Assembly: GCA_910577275.1 (NCBI GenBank)
Contig: CAJTMW010000012.1
Coordinates: 1-64,000, forward strand
Reading direction: 5' to 3'
Length of the DNA stretch: 64,000 nucleotides
From: an uncultured Lachnospiraceae bacterium
Lineage (GTDB): Bacteria; Bacillota; Clostridia; Lachnospirales; Lachnospiraceae
The position numbers and the translations under genes were made by a program. Below are positions 34,456 through 43,269 of the stretch, in pieces; the first letter of the stretch is position 1, and each line of letters begins with the position of its first letter. Below the pieces are notes generated by a model, which saw only the letters and a program-made list of their open reading frames with translations, was not told the origin of the DNA and searched no databases.

Positions 34456-34956
34456 TCACACGCCCGAGAGAAAAATCCCCTTTGCAAAATAGATAAGGCT
34501 TCCCAAGAGCTTTCCCAAGGCCGCCGCCGTGATGGCAACGCCAAGCCCGTGCCGGAATCCGATTCTTCTTGCAAAAATCGGAATGGAATTCAGCATTTCC
34601 GCAATGGCAAGGGCAAGACAGCCCACAAACATACCGGCAAAAACGCCTCCCAACATCAAAATCCCATATCCAATCCATTTCCATATCTCGGGAGTGGCAC
34701 TCCCGAAAAGCTGATGCGCAAGAACAAACCTCCCCATCCCGCCTCCTTTGGAAAATACGCTCAGGGCGCCGCCGCAGAGGGTTCCGAAAATCACCGCTTC
34801 CTCCAGCACAAACACCTTTTTTGCCACGTGCATTTTTCCGGCGAACCTTGGAATCAGCCCCACGGAAACCAGTACCGTAAAAACGCCTGCCGACGCCAGA
34901 AGCCCGAAGGAAAGCCCGCATACTCCCATAAAAACCTGTTTGAATATTGTCCCCAT
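34456..34956 (-). CDS. spoVAB: Stage V sporulation protein AB
   Basis: 166 aa from ATG 34956, one base after the spoVAA stop; a TTG at 34998 would add 14 residues. Four membrane helices: VCGLSFGLLASAGVFTVLVS, VLEEAVIFGTLCGGALSVF, GYGILMLGGVFAGMFVGC and LGVAITAAALGKLLGSLIYF. The pattern GLIPR (VSVGLIPRFAGKMHVAKK) and AEMLNSIPIFARRIG matches SpoVAB of Bacillus (141 aa). It is part of the SpoVA complex in the forespore membrane. Translationally coupled to spoVAA; no spoVAC follows, unlike Bacillus. Confidence 0.8.
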   Translation of the reverse strand: MGTIFKQVFMGVCGLSFGLLASAGVFTVLVSVGLIPRFAGKMHVAKKVFVLEEAVIFGTLCGGALSVFSKGGGMGRFVLAHQLFGSATPEIWKWIGYGILMLGGVFAGMFVGCLALAIAEMLNSIPIFARRIGFRHGLGVAITAAALGKLLGSLIYFAKGIFLSGV

Positions 34957-34957
34957 A

Positions 34958-35584
34958 TCAAACGTCAATGCTCTTTCCCTCCCTGTCCGCCGTTTCAATC
35001 AGCGCCTTATTCACATCCGTTTCGTAAACCCGCATCTCCACCTCGATAGGCGTAGGGTCCTTGGTAATCCGTCTCCCTCCCACATGGTTAAAAAACAGGA
35101 TAATGCCGACCGCAAGCCCGATGGAATAGGAAACCTCCAGAATGCTGTACCCTTCCGAAGCATATCCCATCACAAGCTCATGTACATGGGAAAAAATTTT
35201 ATTGATACTGATATCATTGTGAAAAGCCATAATTGTAAAGCCGGTTCCGAAAAAACTGATTGCCGCCACAAACACCATTTTTATCCACTGGAGGAGCCCC
35301 TTATGTCTGTTCACATTGACCAGCTCGACCAATACGGCGTTTTCCCCGAGGCTTTCCACATTCACTCCCGGACACTCGCTTTCAATCAGTTCAATCACCT
35401 TTAAAATACCGATAACCTGCCTCTTTTTTTCTCCTTCTCCGAACTCATGCACCTTGAGAGCCTTTGCCTTTGCACACAGATTTTTATCCCTGCAATAAAC
35501 GGAGGCAATGTCCTTCACGCATACGCGTTCTTCCATCACCTCCGCATTTTGTTCCGCCTTTAAATATAAAACTGTACCCGCCAT
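34958..35584 (-). CDS. spoVAA: Stage V sporulation protein AA
   Basis: 208 aa from ATG 35584 (AGGAGG five bases upstream). The N-terminal 100 residues are a soluble domain (VCVKDIASVYCRDKNLCAKA), followed by two membrane helices (MVFVAAISFFGTGFTIMAFH; YSIGLAVGIILFFNHVGG). The C-terminal PTPIEVEMRVYETDVNKALI closely follows the SpoVAA pattern (SPLEVEIFNYQLNVDQYVI in Bacillus, from memory). SpoVAA is needed for dipicolinate uptake into the forespore. A sigma-G-type promoter overlaps the end of the upstream nuclease-like gene. Confidence 0.85.
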   Translation of the reverse strand: MAGTVLYLKAEQNAEVMEERVCVKDIASVYCRDKNLCAKAKALKVHEFGEGEKKRQVIGILKVIELIESECPGVNVESLGENAVLVELVNVNRHKGLLQWIKMVFVAAISFFGTGFTIMAFHNDISINKIFSHVHELVMGYASEGYSILEVSYSIGLAVGIILFFNHVGGRRITKDPTPIEVEMRVYETDVNKALIETADREGKSIDV

Positions 35585-35659
35585 ACCTGCCTCCTGCTGA
35601 AAATGCATTTCTTTTTTTTGAAAAAACAGCATGGTTTTTCTGCTGCTTTCCGCTGCAAA

Positions 35660-35689
35660 TAGTATGGCCTTTTCCTTTTCTTTCTATTC
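35660..35689 (-). promoter_or_regulatory. Sigma-G-type promoter of spoVAA-spoVAB
   Basis: On the minus strand GAATA (35689-35685), 18 bases, CATACTA (35666-35660) matches the forespore consensus exactly. The -35 box lies in the last codons of the upstream EEP gene, so sporulation control is embedded at the end of an otherwise vegetative operon. Confidence 0.65.
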
Positions 35690-36760
35690 CAGTATAAACT
35701 GCATCAGCACCGGGTCATGGTCGGAAAACTCATATCCCCAGTCCATATTTTGATAATAATTAATCCGCACATTTTCAGACACAATAAAACCGTCAAGAGT
35801 GACTGTGTAAGTCGATGCCTCGTCATACGGCGTCTCCGCGCTCCGGCAGGTATTGTGAACGATATCCTCCTGCTTCGCCTCGTCCATTGCCATGCGGAAG
35901 CCCTGAGGCAACGTTTCCCGCGGAAACGGATAAGCCCATTCCGGCGCGTTTTCCTGCATTCCCTCTTTCAGATTATGATTAAAATCACCGCCGCAGATGA
36001 CATAATTCCCCTTATCAAAATCCGCCTTCATCTCCTCATAAAGGGTGGAAAGCTGCGCCTGCCTGATTTCATCGCTTCCGCCGTAGGCTGAAGTATGTAC
36101 GTTATAAATACAGAGCTGCTTTCCGTTTTCCACCGGTATCCGGGCTATGGAAAAGCATCTGTCCAAATCCACCAGCTTACTGAAGGATTCCGATATGGGA
36201 AGGCTCCTGCGCATACTGCCCGTGATTTCCTCCCGGGAATAAGTCACAAGGCCGCTTTTATTGGCACCGTGAGGCTCCCAGGGCGGGAAGAACAAAAAGG
36301 GAGAATCATAGGCCTGGGCATATACATAATAATAGCCCCTGACAAACTGATTCATCAGCTCCAGCTCGTCAACGTGGTAAGAACGGGTTCCGTCAACATC
36401 CACCTCCTGCAAAAGGACAAAATCAGGCTTCACCGTGTTGATAATATTCCCCATTCCGCACACAGCCGCCATCAGGCTCTCTTCGTCCTTTGCCCAGGAG
36501 GACTTTCCTCCGTCCATGAAAAAGCTGTAATCCTTTCTGTAAGCGCCAAAGCCAATGTTATAGGTCATTATAAAATACGCCTCTCCCGGCTTCACGCTGA
36601 AATCCTCGTCAAAATAGGAATTTTCCCCGTTGCGCCTGACCTCAAGAGTCAATTTGTCAGGAAGACGGTAATATGCCTTAAAAACATAAAAAACGTAACC
36701 TCCAAGAATTACGGCAACAATTAATAAGAAAATTAAGATTCTTCTGATTGCTTTTTTCAA
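35684..36760 (-). CDS. Endonuclease/exonuclease/phosphatase family protein, membrane-anchored
   Basis: 358 aa, TTG start at 36760 with AGGAG eight bases upstream, overlapping the MATE stop. Residues 4-27 are a membrane anchor (RRILIFLLIVAVILGGYVFY). The EEP fold motifs follow: MTYNIGFGAYRKDYSFFM, FVLLQEVDVDGTRSYH (metal Glu), NVHTSAYGG, VICGGDFNHN (Asp/Asn pair) and the terminal EFSDHDPVLMQF (catalytic His). Such anchored EEP proteins act outside the membrane on phosphodiesters, for example nucleic acid or lipid; substrate unknown. Third gene of GH3-MATE-EEP. Confidence 0.85.
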   Translation of the reverse strand: MKKAIRRILIFLLIVAVILGGYVFYVFKAYYRLPDKLTLEVRRNGENSYFDEDFSVKPGEAYFIMTYNIGFGAYRKDYSFFMDGGKSSWAKDEESLMAAVCGMGNIINTVKPDFVLLQEVDVDGTRSYHVDELELMNQFVRGYYYVYAQAYDSPFLFFPPWEPHGANKSGLVTYSREEITGSMRRSLPISESFSKLVDLDRCFSIARIPVENGKQLCIYNVHTSAYGGSDEIRQAQLSTLYEEMKADFDKGNYVICGGDFNHNLKEGMQENAPEWAYPFPRETLPQGFRMAMDEAKQEDIVHNTCRSAETPYDEASTYTVTLDGFIVSENVRINYYQNMDWGYEFSDHDPVLMQFILE

Positions 36761-38175
36761 TTTACTTTCTCCTGTCCTAAACTCCGCCAGCGCTTACCGC
36801 ACAGGCGAATCAAAAACAAAATTCCCCGCACACACAATTCAATACACATAGCAATCCATACCCCCGCAAGGCCGTAACGTTTTGACAAAAACGCCGCCAG
36901 CGGAAGCCGGATTACCCACATGCTGAAAAAATTCATGCAGCTTGGAATCAGGGTGTCGCCTGCGCCGCGGAACACGCCGGAGGCCACGATGGAAGCCGCA
37001 TACATGGGCTCCGCAAAGGCTTCAATCCGAAGTATCTCGGTTCCCATCCGCCGTATCTCCGGGTCGGGAGATAAAATGCCAATCATCCAGGGCGCAAAGA
37101 TATAAAGCAGAATCCCGGTGCCGGTCATCACTAAAATACCAAGTCCTACCGTAAGCCATCCCAGTTTCTTCGTGATATCCTCCCTCTTTGCCCCCACGCT
37201 CTGTCCAATCAGCGTGGTAGCCGCCATTCCGATTCCATGGCCGGGCATATAACACAGGCTCTCCGCCGTCACGGAAAAGGAATTTGCCGCTATGGCAGCC
37301 ATCCCCAGAGGCGATACGATTTTTGTAGACATAATCTGAGCGCCGCACATAACCACCTGTTCAAATCCCACGGGAAGCGAAAGCCGGAAAGCCCTTATCA
37401 GCTGTTCCTTTGAAAACGCCAGCCGCTCCTCTTTCCGCAAACAAAGGGCCGGAGAACGCGCCAGCAAAAAATATAGCATAAAAGCCACGGACACAAGCTC
37501 CGCAAGGGATGTTCCAAGAGCCGCTCCCAGAACGCCCAGACCAGCGCCCGGTATTGTGATTTCACTGTCGAACACTACAATCGTTCTGGGGTTAAAAATT
37601 AAAACAGAATTAAACAATACATCCAAAATACACATCAAAATATGGAGCATGCTGGGAACCTTCATATTTCCGCTGCATTGAAGCATCCCGCCTGCCATTG
37701 CATTTAACTGCAATACCGGAAGGGAAAGACAATATATCAGGAAATAAACGGCCGCATTGTCCCTTATCCCTTCTTCCCCGCCCAGCCACAGCGGAAGCCT
37801 TTGATGTATCAGCACACCGAAAAGAAGCAGTATACAGCTGAATATTACTGCCACGGCCAGTCCCTGCCGCACGATTCCCCGTGCCTTATCTTCCTCCTTC
37901 GCTCCGATAAAATGAGCCACCTGTACGGTAAATCCGACGCTTAAAGCGGAACATAAGCCTCCCATCATCCAGGTACTGGAGGACATCAGTCCGATGGAGG
38001 CCGCCTCCCCGGAGCCGAGATGCCCCACCATGGAGGCATCAATATACTGCATCACAATGGAGGAGAGCTGCGCCATAATCGCAGGAATGCTCAGCTGCAT
38101 TGTGAGAACCGCCAGCTGCCACAGCGACAGCTCCTGCCCGTCGCGCATGCTCCCCAGAAAATCCTTTTTTAACAT
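36757..38175 (-). CDS. MATE family efflux transporter
   Basis: 472 aa from ATG 38175 (GGGCGG upstream), overlapping the GH3 stop by 7 bases. Twelve predicted membrane helices in two halves; conserved MATE stretches SIPAIMAQLSSIVMQYIDAS, GLGVLGAALGTSLAELVS and VASGVFRGAGDTLIPSCMNF. It exports drugs, metabolites or cell-wall-active compounds by Na+ or H+ exchange; substrate unknown. Coupled to GH3 and EEP genes. Confidence 0.92.
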   Translation of the reverse strand: MLKKDFLGSMRDGQELSLWQLAVLTMQLSIPAIMAQLSSIVMQYIDASMVGHLGSGEAASIGLMSSSTWMMGGLCSALSVGFTVQVAHFIGAKEEDKARGIVRQGLAVAVIFSCILLLFGVLIHQRLPLWLGGEEGIRDNAAVYFLIYCLSLPVLQLNAMAGGMLQCSGNMKVPSMLHILMCILDVLFNSVLIFNPRTIVVFDSEITIPGAGLGVLGAALGTSLAELVSVAFMLYFLLARSPALCLRKEERLAFSKEQLIRAFRLSLPVGFEQVVMCGAQIMSTKIVSPLGMAAIAANSFSVTAESLCYMPGHGIGMAATTLIGQSVGAKREDITKKLGWLTVGLGILVMTGTGILLYIFAPWMIGILSPDPEIRRMGTEILRIEAFAEPMYAASIVASGVFRGAGDTLIPSCMNFFSMWVIRLPLAAFLSKRYGLAGVWIAMCIELCVRGILFLIRLCGKRWRSLGQEKVN

Positions 38176-40472
38176 AATCCGCCCTGTACTTTGCATAAGG
38201 CGTCGCCGGTAAGCACGCCCTCCCAGTTCATACCATAGCCGAACCCGTAAGTATGTCCTTCGCTGTCCACATAGGAATCCATGTCAAGAGGCGCGTCCTC
38301 ACAGTGCCTCTCCACCGTTTCCATATCCTTCGGAAGCTGAATGGGCAGCCGCCCGCCGGGCTGCGCTTTTCCGCATAAAATATCATAAATTGCGCTTCTC
38401 TGCACGCCAAAGTCCACAATAATCGCATCTGCATAAGGCTCCAGCTCCGCCAGCACCGCGGGCTTATGCATCCGAATGCAGACAATCACCGGCTTATCGC
38501 CCATGGCCTTTCTGGTTTCCAGAACGATATCCAAATCCCTTTCATTTGCCGCGGTTCCCGTCTTGCCCGCATAACTTCTGTTGGTAAAACTCTCCCGGAT
38601 ATCGCCCCCCGCAATGCTTTCTTTTCTCGCCGCATCCGCTTTATAAGGACGGTATTGCAAGGATACCGGCAGATAGCCGTTTCCCCCTGCCTTTGCATCC
38701 TCCGCGCTGTACCCGTCGGAAAGAGGGCTTTCTATAAATACCAGTCCGAAATCAGCCTCCTCCGGCTCCTCCGCCCAGTCAAACCAGGGCGCCACGCTCT
38801 CTTTGTCCGCCTCAATCACTTCCTTTTCGGCATCCATTCCCCTGAAAAAGTTCTTCTGCGCCCTGATGAACCGCTTCGGCACATAAACCTTTTTCCGGCC
38901 GGAAACGGGAAGCGCCCTTGCCCCGCCTTTTTTTCCGTTCTTAAGCAAAACCACGGATTTTAACTGGGCTTCATAACCGGCTCTGCGGAATTCCTCGCAG
39001 CCTACCGTCCGCATACTTTCCTCCACATCCAGATATGGATTCTCGAACAGACCGCAGCGGAACAGATTCAGCAAAAGACGGGCCGCCGAGCGTTCCATTC
39101 TTGCCCGCATGGCGCTCTCGCCGTATTTTTCGCATCCCAGCCGATAAGCCTCAAGTACCGGCTCTATCTTGCAGTTGCCTCCAAACTGGTCAACTCCGTT
39201 CTCAATAGCCAGCAGATGCCGCTCTCCTTCCGTCAGGTTCTCCACGCCAAAACAGCGGGAGCCAAAGGAGTCCATCTCGGGCGCCGGGTCCTGGGTAATA
39301 CCCCAGTCCGTGCAGACCACTCCGTCATAGCCGTACTTTTCACGCAGCAAATCATTGATAATATAATGGCTGTAGGAGTTTCCCACATTCTTTCCGTCCT
39401 TTGTGTCAACGCCGTAGGAAACCGTATAATACGGCATAATGGACGCCACCGTTTTTGTAGGCCCGTCCAGTGAAAACGCGCCCTCAAGGAAAGGCTTTAA
39501 ATGGGTTTCAAACTGTCCTCCCGGATAAACTGCAAATTTTCCGAAAGCATAATGGGCGTCCCTTCCCCCTTCACAGGGGCCGCCTCCGGGCCAGTGCTTG
39601 GCCATGGCGGCAACGCTTTCCATGCCCCAGCCCTCGTCCCCGCAGGCAGGCATACTGCCGCTTCTGCCGTCGGCGTCCGTTCCCGCTTCGGTGGTCTGCA
39701 GCCCGTCGCAGTAGGCCTTTGCCATGGATGTCACCAGCTCCGGCGAGGTTCCGAAAGTATCCTCAAACCGCATCCAGCGGGGCTCCGTCGCAATGTCCAC
39801 CTGAGGTGACAAAGCCGTGGTAATCCCCAAAGCCCTGTATTCCTTCGCAATCACTTCTCCGAATTTCCTGCATAAATCCGTATCAAAGGACGCCGCAATG
39901 CCAAGCCCCTCCGGCCATTTCGACACATCCGCAGAACCGCTCTTATATTCCGCTCCGCTTTTCCCTGCGCCGTGCCTGGGGTCTGTGGCAATACTGACAG
40001 GTATCCCGAATCCCTGCTTTTCAACAAAAGCCTGCATCCGATTATTCCACTTTGCCGCAACTTCCGTGTCCTTATACACCATTGCCAGCACATGCCTGAT
40101 GTGGTCGTTTGACAAAAATCCCCGCTGCTGGTCTGTCAGCGCATCGTCCTCAGTCACCCCCGGCTGATATTCCTTTCCATCGTAGGTTCCCCCAAACACA
40201 CCGCCCGGCAGCGCCGGAATCATCTGATGAGGCGAATACATCATCAGTCCCGCAATCTCCTCCACAGATAAGCGGGACGCCAAATCCTCTGCCCGCTCCT
40301 TCGCCCCAAGCCGCCAGTCCTCGTAAGGAAGCAGCTCGCCGCATCCCGCCAAATCCTTGAAAACACAGCCGTCCTTCTCCAGTACTCTCCCCGTAGCGCT
40401 GCCAAGAACCGGACCGTCCTGATTCTTATAGAGCGTGTAACCGTCTTTCTTTTCTACTTTGTAATTTCCCAT
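38169..40472 (-). CDS. Beta-glucosidase, glycoside hydrolase family 3
   Basis: 767 aa from ATG 40472 (GGGGAAAT upstream); the upstream extension to 40538 lacks a ribosome site. The family 3 nucleophile is in GYDGVVCTDWGITQ. Other conserved parts are FGIPVSIATDPRHGAGKS, ALSPQVDIATEPRWMRFEDTFG (catalytic-site loop), AMAKHWPGGG (KH motif) and VVLLKNGKKGGARALPVSG of the second domain. It hydrolyses beta-linked glucosides or xylosides. No signal peptide, so it is cytosolic. First gene of the leftward GH3-MATE-EEP operon. Confidence 0.9.
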   Translation of the reverse strand: MGNYKVEKKDGYTLYKNQDGPVLGSATGRVLEKDGCVFKDLAGCGELLPYEDWRLGAKERAEDLASRLSVEEIAGLMMYSPHQMIPALPGGVFGGTYDGKEYQPGVTEDDALTDQQRGFLSNDHIRHVLAMVYKDTEVAAKWNNRMQAFVEKQGFGIPVSIATDPRHGAGKSGAEYKSGSADVSKWPEGLGIAASFDTDLCRKFGEVIAKEYRALGITTALSPQVDIATEPRWMRFEDTFGTSPELVTSMAKAYCDGLQTTEAGTDADGRSGSMPACGDEGWGMESVAAMAKHWPGGGPCEGGRDAHYAFGKFAVYPGGQFETHLKPFLEGAFSLDGPTKTVASIMPYYTVSYGVDTKDGKNVGNSYSHYIINDLLREKYGYDGVVCTDWGITQDPAPEMDSFGSRCFGVENLTEGERHLLAIENGVDQFGGNCKIEPVLEAYRLGCEKYGESAMRARMERSAARLLLNLFRCGLFENPYLDVEESMRTVGCEEFRRAGYEAQLKSVVLLKNGKKGGARALPVSGRKKVYVPKRFIRAQKNFFRGMDAEKEVIEADKESVAPWFDWAEEPEEADFGLVFIESPLSDGYSAEDAKAGGNGYLPVSLQYRPYKADAARKESIAGGDIRESFTNRSYAGKTGTAANERDLDIVLETRKAMGDKPVIVCIRMHKPAVLAELEPYADAIIVDFGVQRSAIYDILCGKAQPGGRLPIQLPKDMETVERHCEDAPLDMDSYVDSEGHTYGFGYGMNWEGVLTGDALCKVQGGLC

Positions 40473-40558
40473 ATTTCCCCGTTCCCTTCTTTTTTCTTCC
40501 TGTATTCCATTGTATATAAACCGAAGGGGGGAAGTCAAGTTTTTTAGGGTGCGGCTTT

Positions 40559-40741
40559 TTATTCTATCGCTTTACGATACTCCTCCTCCGCCTGCTCCGC
40601 TGTCAGGGAAAATTCATGCATCAGAGAAGTTTTGACTTCGGCGTCCGAGTGATTTTTCAGATGCAATTTAACCATATCCTCCGGCTGAATCTTACGCAGA
40701 ATCTCAATATCTGCATAATTACGCAAAAACCGGGAACACAA
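40559..40741 (-). CDS. Possible small ORF, or gene remnant, downstream of spoVAD terminator
   Basis: 60 codons from a TTG at 40741, no clear ribosome site. The peptide looks protein-like (IEILRKIQPEDMVKLHLKN, then EVKTSLMHEFSLTAEQAEEE), being amphipathic and charged, but I recognise no family. It begins right behind the spoVAD terminator. It may be the tail of a lost gene or a short real protein. Confidence 0.3.
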   Translation of the reverse strand: MCSRFLRNYADIEILRKIQPEDMVKLHLKNHSDAEVKTSLMHEFSLTAEQAEEEYRKAIE

Positions 40742-40754
40742 AATATTGTCCCCG

Positions 40755-40788
40755 AAAAAAGGCCATAACCTGAATACAGGTTACAGCC
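40755..40788 (-). terminator. Terminator after spoVAD
   Basis: On the minus strand GGCTGTAACCTG (40788-40777) pairs with CAGGTTATGGCC (40772-40761) over a four-base loop, followed by TTTTTTC. Confidence 0.85.
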
Positions 40789-40816
40789 CTTCCATTCCCG
40801 TCAGAATCCCTTAATT

Positions 40817-41854
40817 CTATTTACAGCTCACCAGTTCCACCCCGTGGGCAATCCCCGGTATGCTCTGGCCTTCATTAAAGCTGGTTTTGGAGAGCAGCGC
40901 CCCTGTGGGAACAAACAGAACCCGCTTCCATTTCTGCTCCTCCAGCTGCTTTAAAATATAAGCGGACAAGGTAACCGCGCTGCAGCCGCAGCCGCTTCCG
41001 CCGGCATGGGCGTCCTGGCTCTGGTCGTAAATCTCCATTCCGCAGTCCATATGCACCTTTGAAATGTCCATGCCCTTTTCCCGCATCATATCCCAAAGCG
41101 CCTTCTGCCCCACGCTGCCCAAATCGCCGGTGATAATCTTATCATAGTCGGAGGGCTTTCTGTCAAAATCCATAAGATGCTGGTAGATGGTGTCGCAGGC
41201 CGCCGGCGCCATACAGGCTCCCATGTTCATGGAATCCTTCAAACCGAAATCCACGATTTTGCCGAGCGTAATCCCGTCAATCATCGCCCTGTCGCTGCTG
41301 CTTTTTATGCTGCTCAAAATAAACGCCCCGCTTCCTGTCACCGTCCAGGTTGCGGAAAGGGGGCGTTGGTTCCCGTATCCTAAAGGAAAACGAAATTCCT
41401 TTTCCGCGCTGGCAAAATGGCTTGAAGTCACACAGGCCGCATGCTCGGCCATCCCTCCGGCAATCATGATAGCCGCCATCGAAAGCGTAAGCCCGCAGGT
41501 GGAACATGCCCCGTACATCCCAATCAGCGGAATCTGAAAAGAGCCAAGCCCAAAGCTGCTGGCAATGGACTGCCCTAACAAATCCCCGGCAAAAAGATAC
41601 TTGATTTCATTGTTCTTTAATCCTGTTTTCCCGATGGCAAGAGTGAGCGCTTCCTTTTGCAGGGTGCTCTCCGCCTCCTCCCAGGTTGAACAGCCGAATT
41701 TATCATCCTGACCCACCACGTCAAAACAGCTTCCGAAGGGCCCCTGGCCTTCCTTCGTCCCCACCACCGACGCGCTGGCTCTTATATACACAGGTACCGG
41801 AACCTTAATACTCCGCGCACCCTGCTCAAAAATTGCTCCAACCGTTGTTTCCAT
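40817..41854 (-). CDS. spoVAD: Stage V sporulation protein AD
   Basis: 345 aa from ATG 41854 (GGAGG eight bases upstream); ATG 41869 is weaker. SpoVAD has a thiolase-like fold and binds dipicolinate. Seen here are YIRASASVVGTKEGQGPFG at the start, YLFAGDLLGQSIASSFGLG, the conserved GMYGACSTCGLTLSMAAIM, ASAEKEFRFPLGYGNQRPL and HAGGSGCGCSAVTLSAYIL. Length matches (338 in Bacillus). It lies on the outer face of the forespore membrane with SpoVAC/AE. It is a single-gene unit bounded by a terminator; no convincing sigma-G promoter was found in its 143-base upstream gap. Confidence 0.93.
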   Translation of the reverse strand: METTVGAIFEQGARSIKVPVPVYIRASASVVGTKEGQGPFGSCFDVVGQDDKFGCSTWEEAESTLQKEALTLAIGKTGLKNNEIKYLFAGDLLGQSIASSFGLGSFQIPLIGMYGACSTCGLTLSMAAIMIAGGMAEHAACVTSSHFASAEKEFRFPLGYGNQRPLSATWTVTGSGAFILSSIKSSSDRAMIDGITLGKIVDFGLKDSMNMGACMAPAACDTIYQHLMDFDRKPSDYDKIITGDLGSVGQKALWDMMREKGMDISKVHMDCGMEIYDQSQDAHAGGSGCGCSAVTLSAYILKQLEEQKWKRVLFVPTGALLSKTSFNEGQSIPGIAHGVELVSCK

Positions 41855-41997
41855 AAAAATTTCCTCCATGCCGGAACGTTTTCTGCCGCATCCGGATAAA
41901 ATTTCTTTTGAATAGCTTTTCTCATATCGGAAATTTTTATTCGTTCTTATTTTTTATTTCCATTGGCAACAGTCACCCGGCTCGTCGCCTGCAGGAA

Positions 41998-43227
41998 TCA
42001 ATTGACTCCTTTGGTCATCAAAAACTCTTTCCATAAATCGTTGTACATTCCCAGAAGATGAAGCTGGTCGTGGGTATACTCAGCGTTCAAATTGCCTTCT
42101 TCGTCGCAGATGACCTCATTTACATCAATATAAAAGAACTGCTCATTGTCCGCTAAAGTTGCAATGGCGTTATTTCTTGCATTGATATTGTTATTGTTGA
42201 AAATTGCATCGGAATTATGTTTCTTCCCCGTCACACGCATAATCCCCTGAATAAATATCTTTGCCTCGGGAGCCAGCTCGTGAATCCTGTCCACCACCTT
42301 TGTGTATTCTTCCATAAAATTCTCGGTGGTTCCCTGTCCCAGCTCATTGACGCCCACCATGATATAAATTTTCCCGTAGGTATTTTTTAAGAGGGCTTCC
42401 TCCACTGTTCCCTTTCCCTTGAATTTCTGTGTAAGAGCCTTATAAATGGTAAGGGAGGTCTCGCAGTAAAAATCCGCATGCTCCGACAAATCCGTATAAT
42501 CCCGAAGCCCTACCGTTCTTGAATCCCCGATAAACAGCGCGTCGTCAAAATAGCTTTCATCAACCGTCTCAAACTCATAGGCCGCCGCGCGCTGTACGCC
42601 GACGTCTCCGTAAATATCCGCCGATATGTGATTCAGATATTCCTCCCGGGTGCTTTCCCGCAGCGGCGCAAGCCGTCCTTTGGGGAATTCCTCCGCATCA
42701 TTTGCAGCAACGCCGCTTTCCATAGAATTTTTGATTGTGGTGTCAATGGCTTCATTAAAAGAATTGCTTATTGCTCCTGCTATCGCGCCTTTCACCGTGT
42801 GGTTTATGGAGTTGCCGGATACGTCCTCAGAAGGATTCTCCTCCTTTTTTCCATCCATCTCCTCTGGCGCCTTTTCCCGCTGGCGGTCTTCCGTACCATC
42901 TCCGGCGGCCATACTGCTTTCGGACTCCCCACCGTCAGGCGGCATCTCACTGTTCTCCTCCGGTGAGCGTTCCCCGTCATCTCCTGCCTCGCCGGTATTT
43001 TCAGCCACATTATCCGCAATTGTCATAATCCCCTTTTCCGCAAACATCTGCCAGGGATAAATTTCATCATTCAGCGCAGTAAACATCACCGAAAGCACCG
43101 GCGACGTCACCGGGTCATATTCCTGAGTGGCATAGATATTTTTAAGGCCTCCGAAGCCTATGACTGAAAAAAGCAGACCCGTACTTAAAAGCAGTAAAAA
43201 AAACGGGCATTTCCTGATAAATTTCAT
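41998..43227 (-). CDS. SGNH/GDSL hydrolase-like secreted protein (AlgX/PatB-like partner)
   Basis: 409 aa. Signal/anchor at residues 8-30 (FFLLLLSTGLLFSVIGFGG). An acidic Ser/Glu-rich linker (about 75-155) leads to an SGNH domain: block I ALFIGDSRTVGLRDY (nucleophile Ser), block III-like MVGVNELGQGT (Asn) and the late Asp-His pair in YTHDQLHLLGMY. It probably transfers or removes acyl groups on an extracellular polymer. The MBOAT gene 42 bases upstream supplies acyl groups across the membrane, the usual pairing for polysaccharide or peptidoglycan O-acetylation. Confidence 0.85.
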   Translation of the reverse strand: MKFIRKCPFFLLLLSTGLLFSVIGFGGLKNIYATQEYDPVTSPVLSVMFTALNDEIYPWQMFAEKGIMTIADNVAENTGEAGDDGERSPEENSEMPPDGGESESSMAAGDGTEDRQREKAPEEMDGKKEENPSEDVSGNSINHTVKGAIAGAISNSFNEAIDTTIKNSMESGVAANDAEEFPKGRLAPLRESTREEYLNHISADIYGDVGVQRAAAYEFETVDESYFDDALFIGDSRTVGLRDYTDLSEHADFYCETSLTIYKALTQKFKGKGTVEEALLKNTYGKIYIMVGVNELGQGTTENFMEEYTKVVDRIHELAPEAKIFIQGIMRVTGKKHNSDAIFNNNNINARNNAIATLADNEQFFYIDVNEVICDEEGNLNAEYTHDQLHLLGMYNDLWKEFLMTKGVN

Positions 43228-43269
43228 CTATTTCCTCATTTCCAGCATTCACGCATATGAATGTTTCTC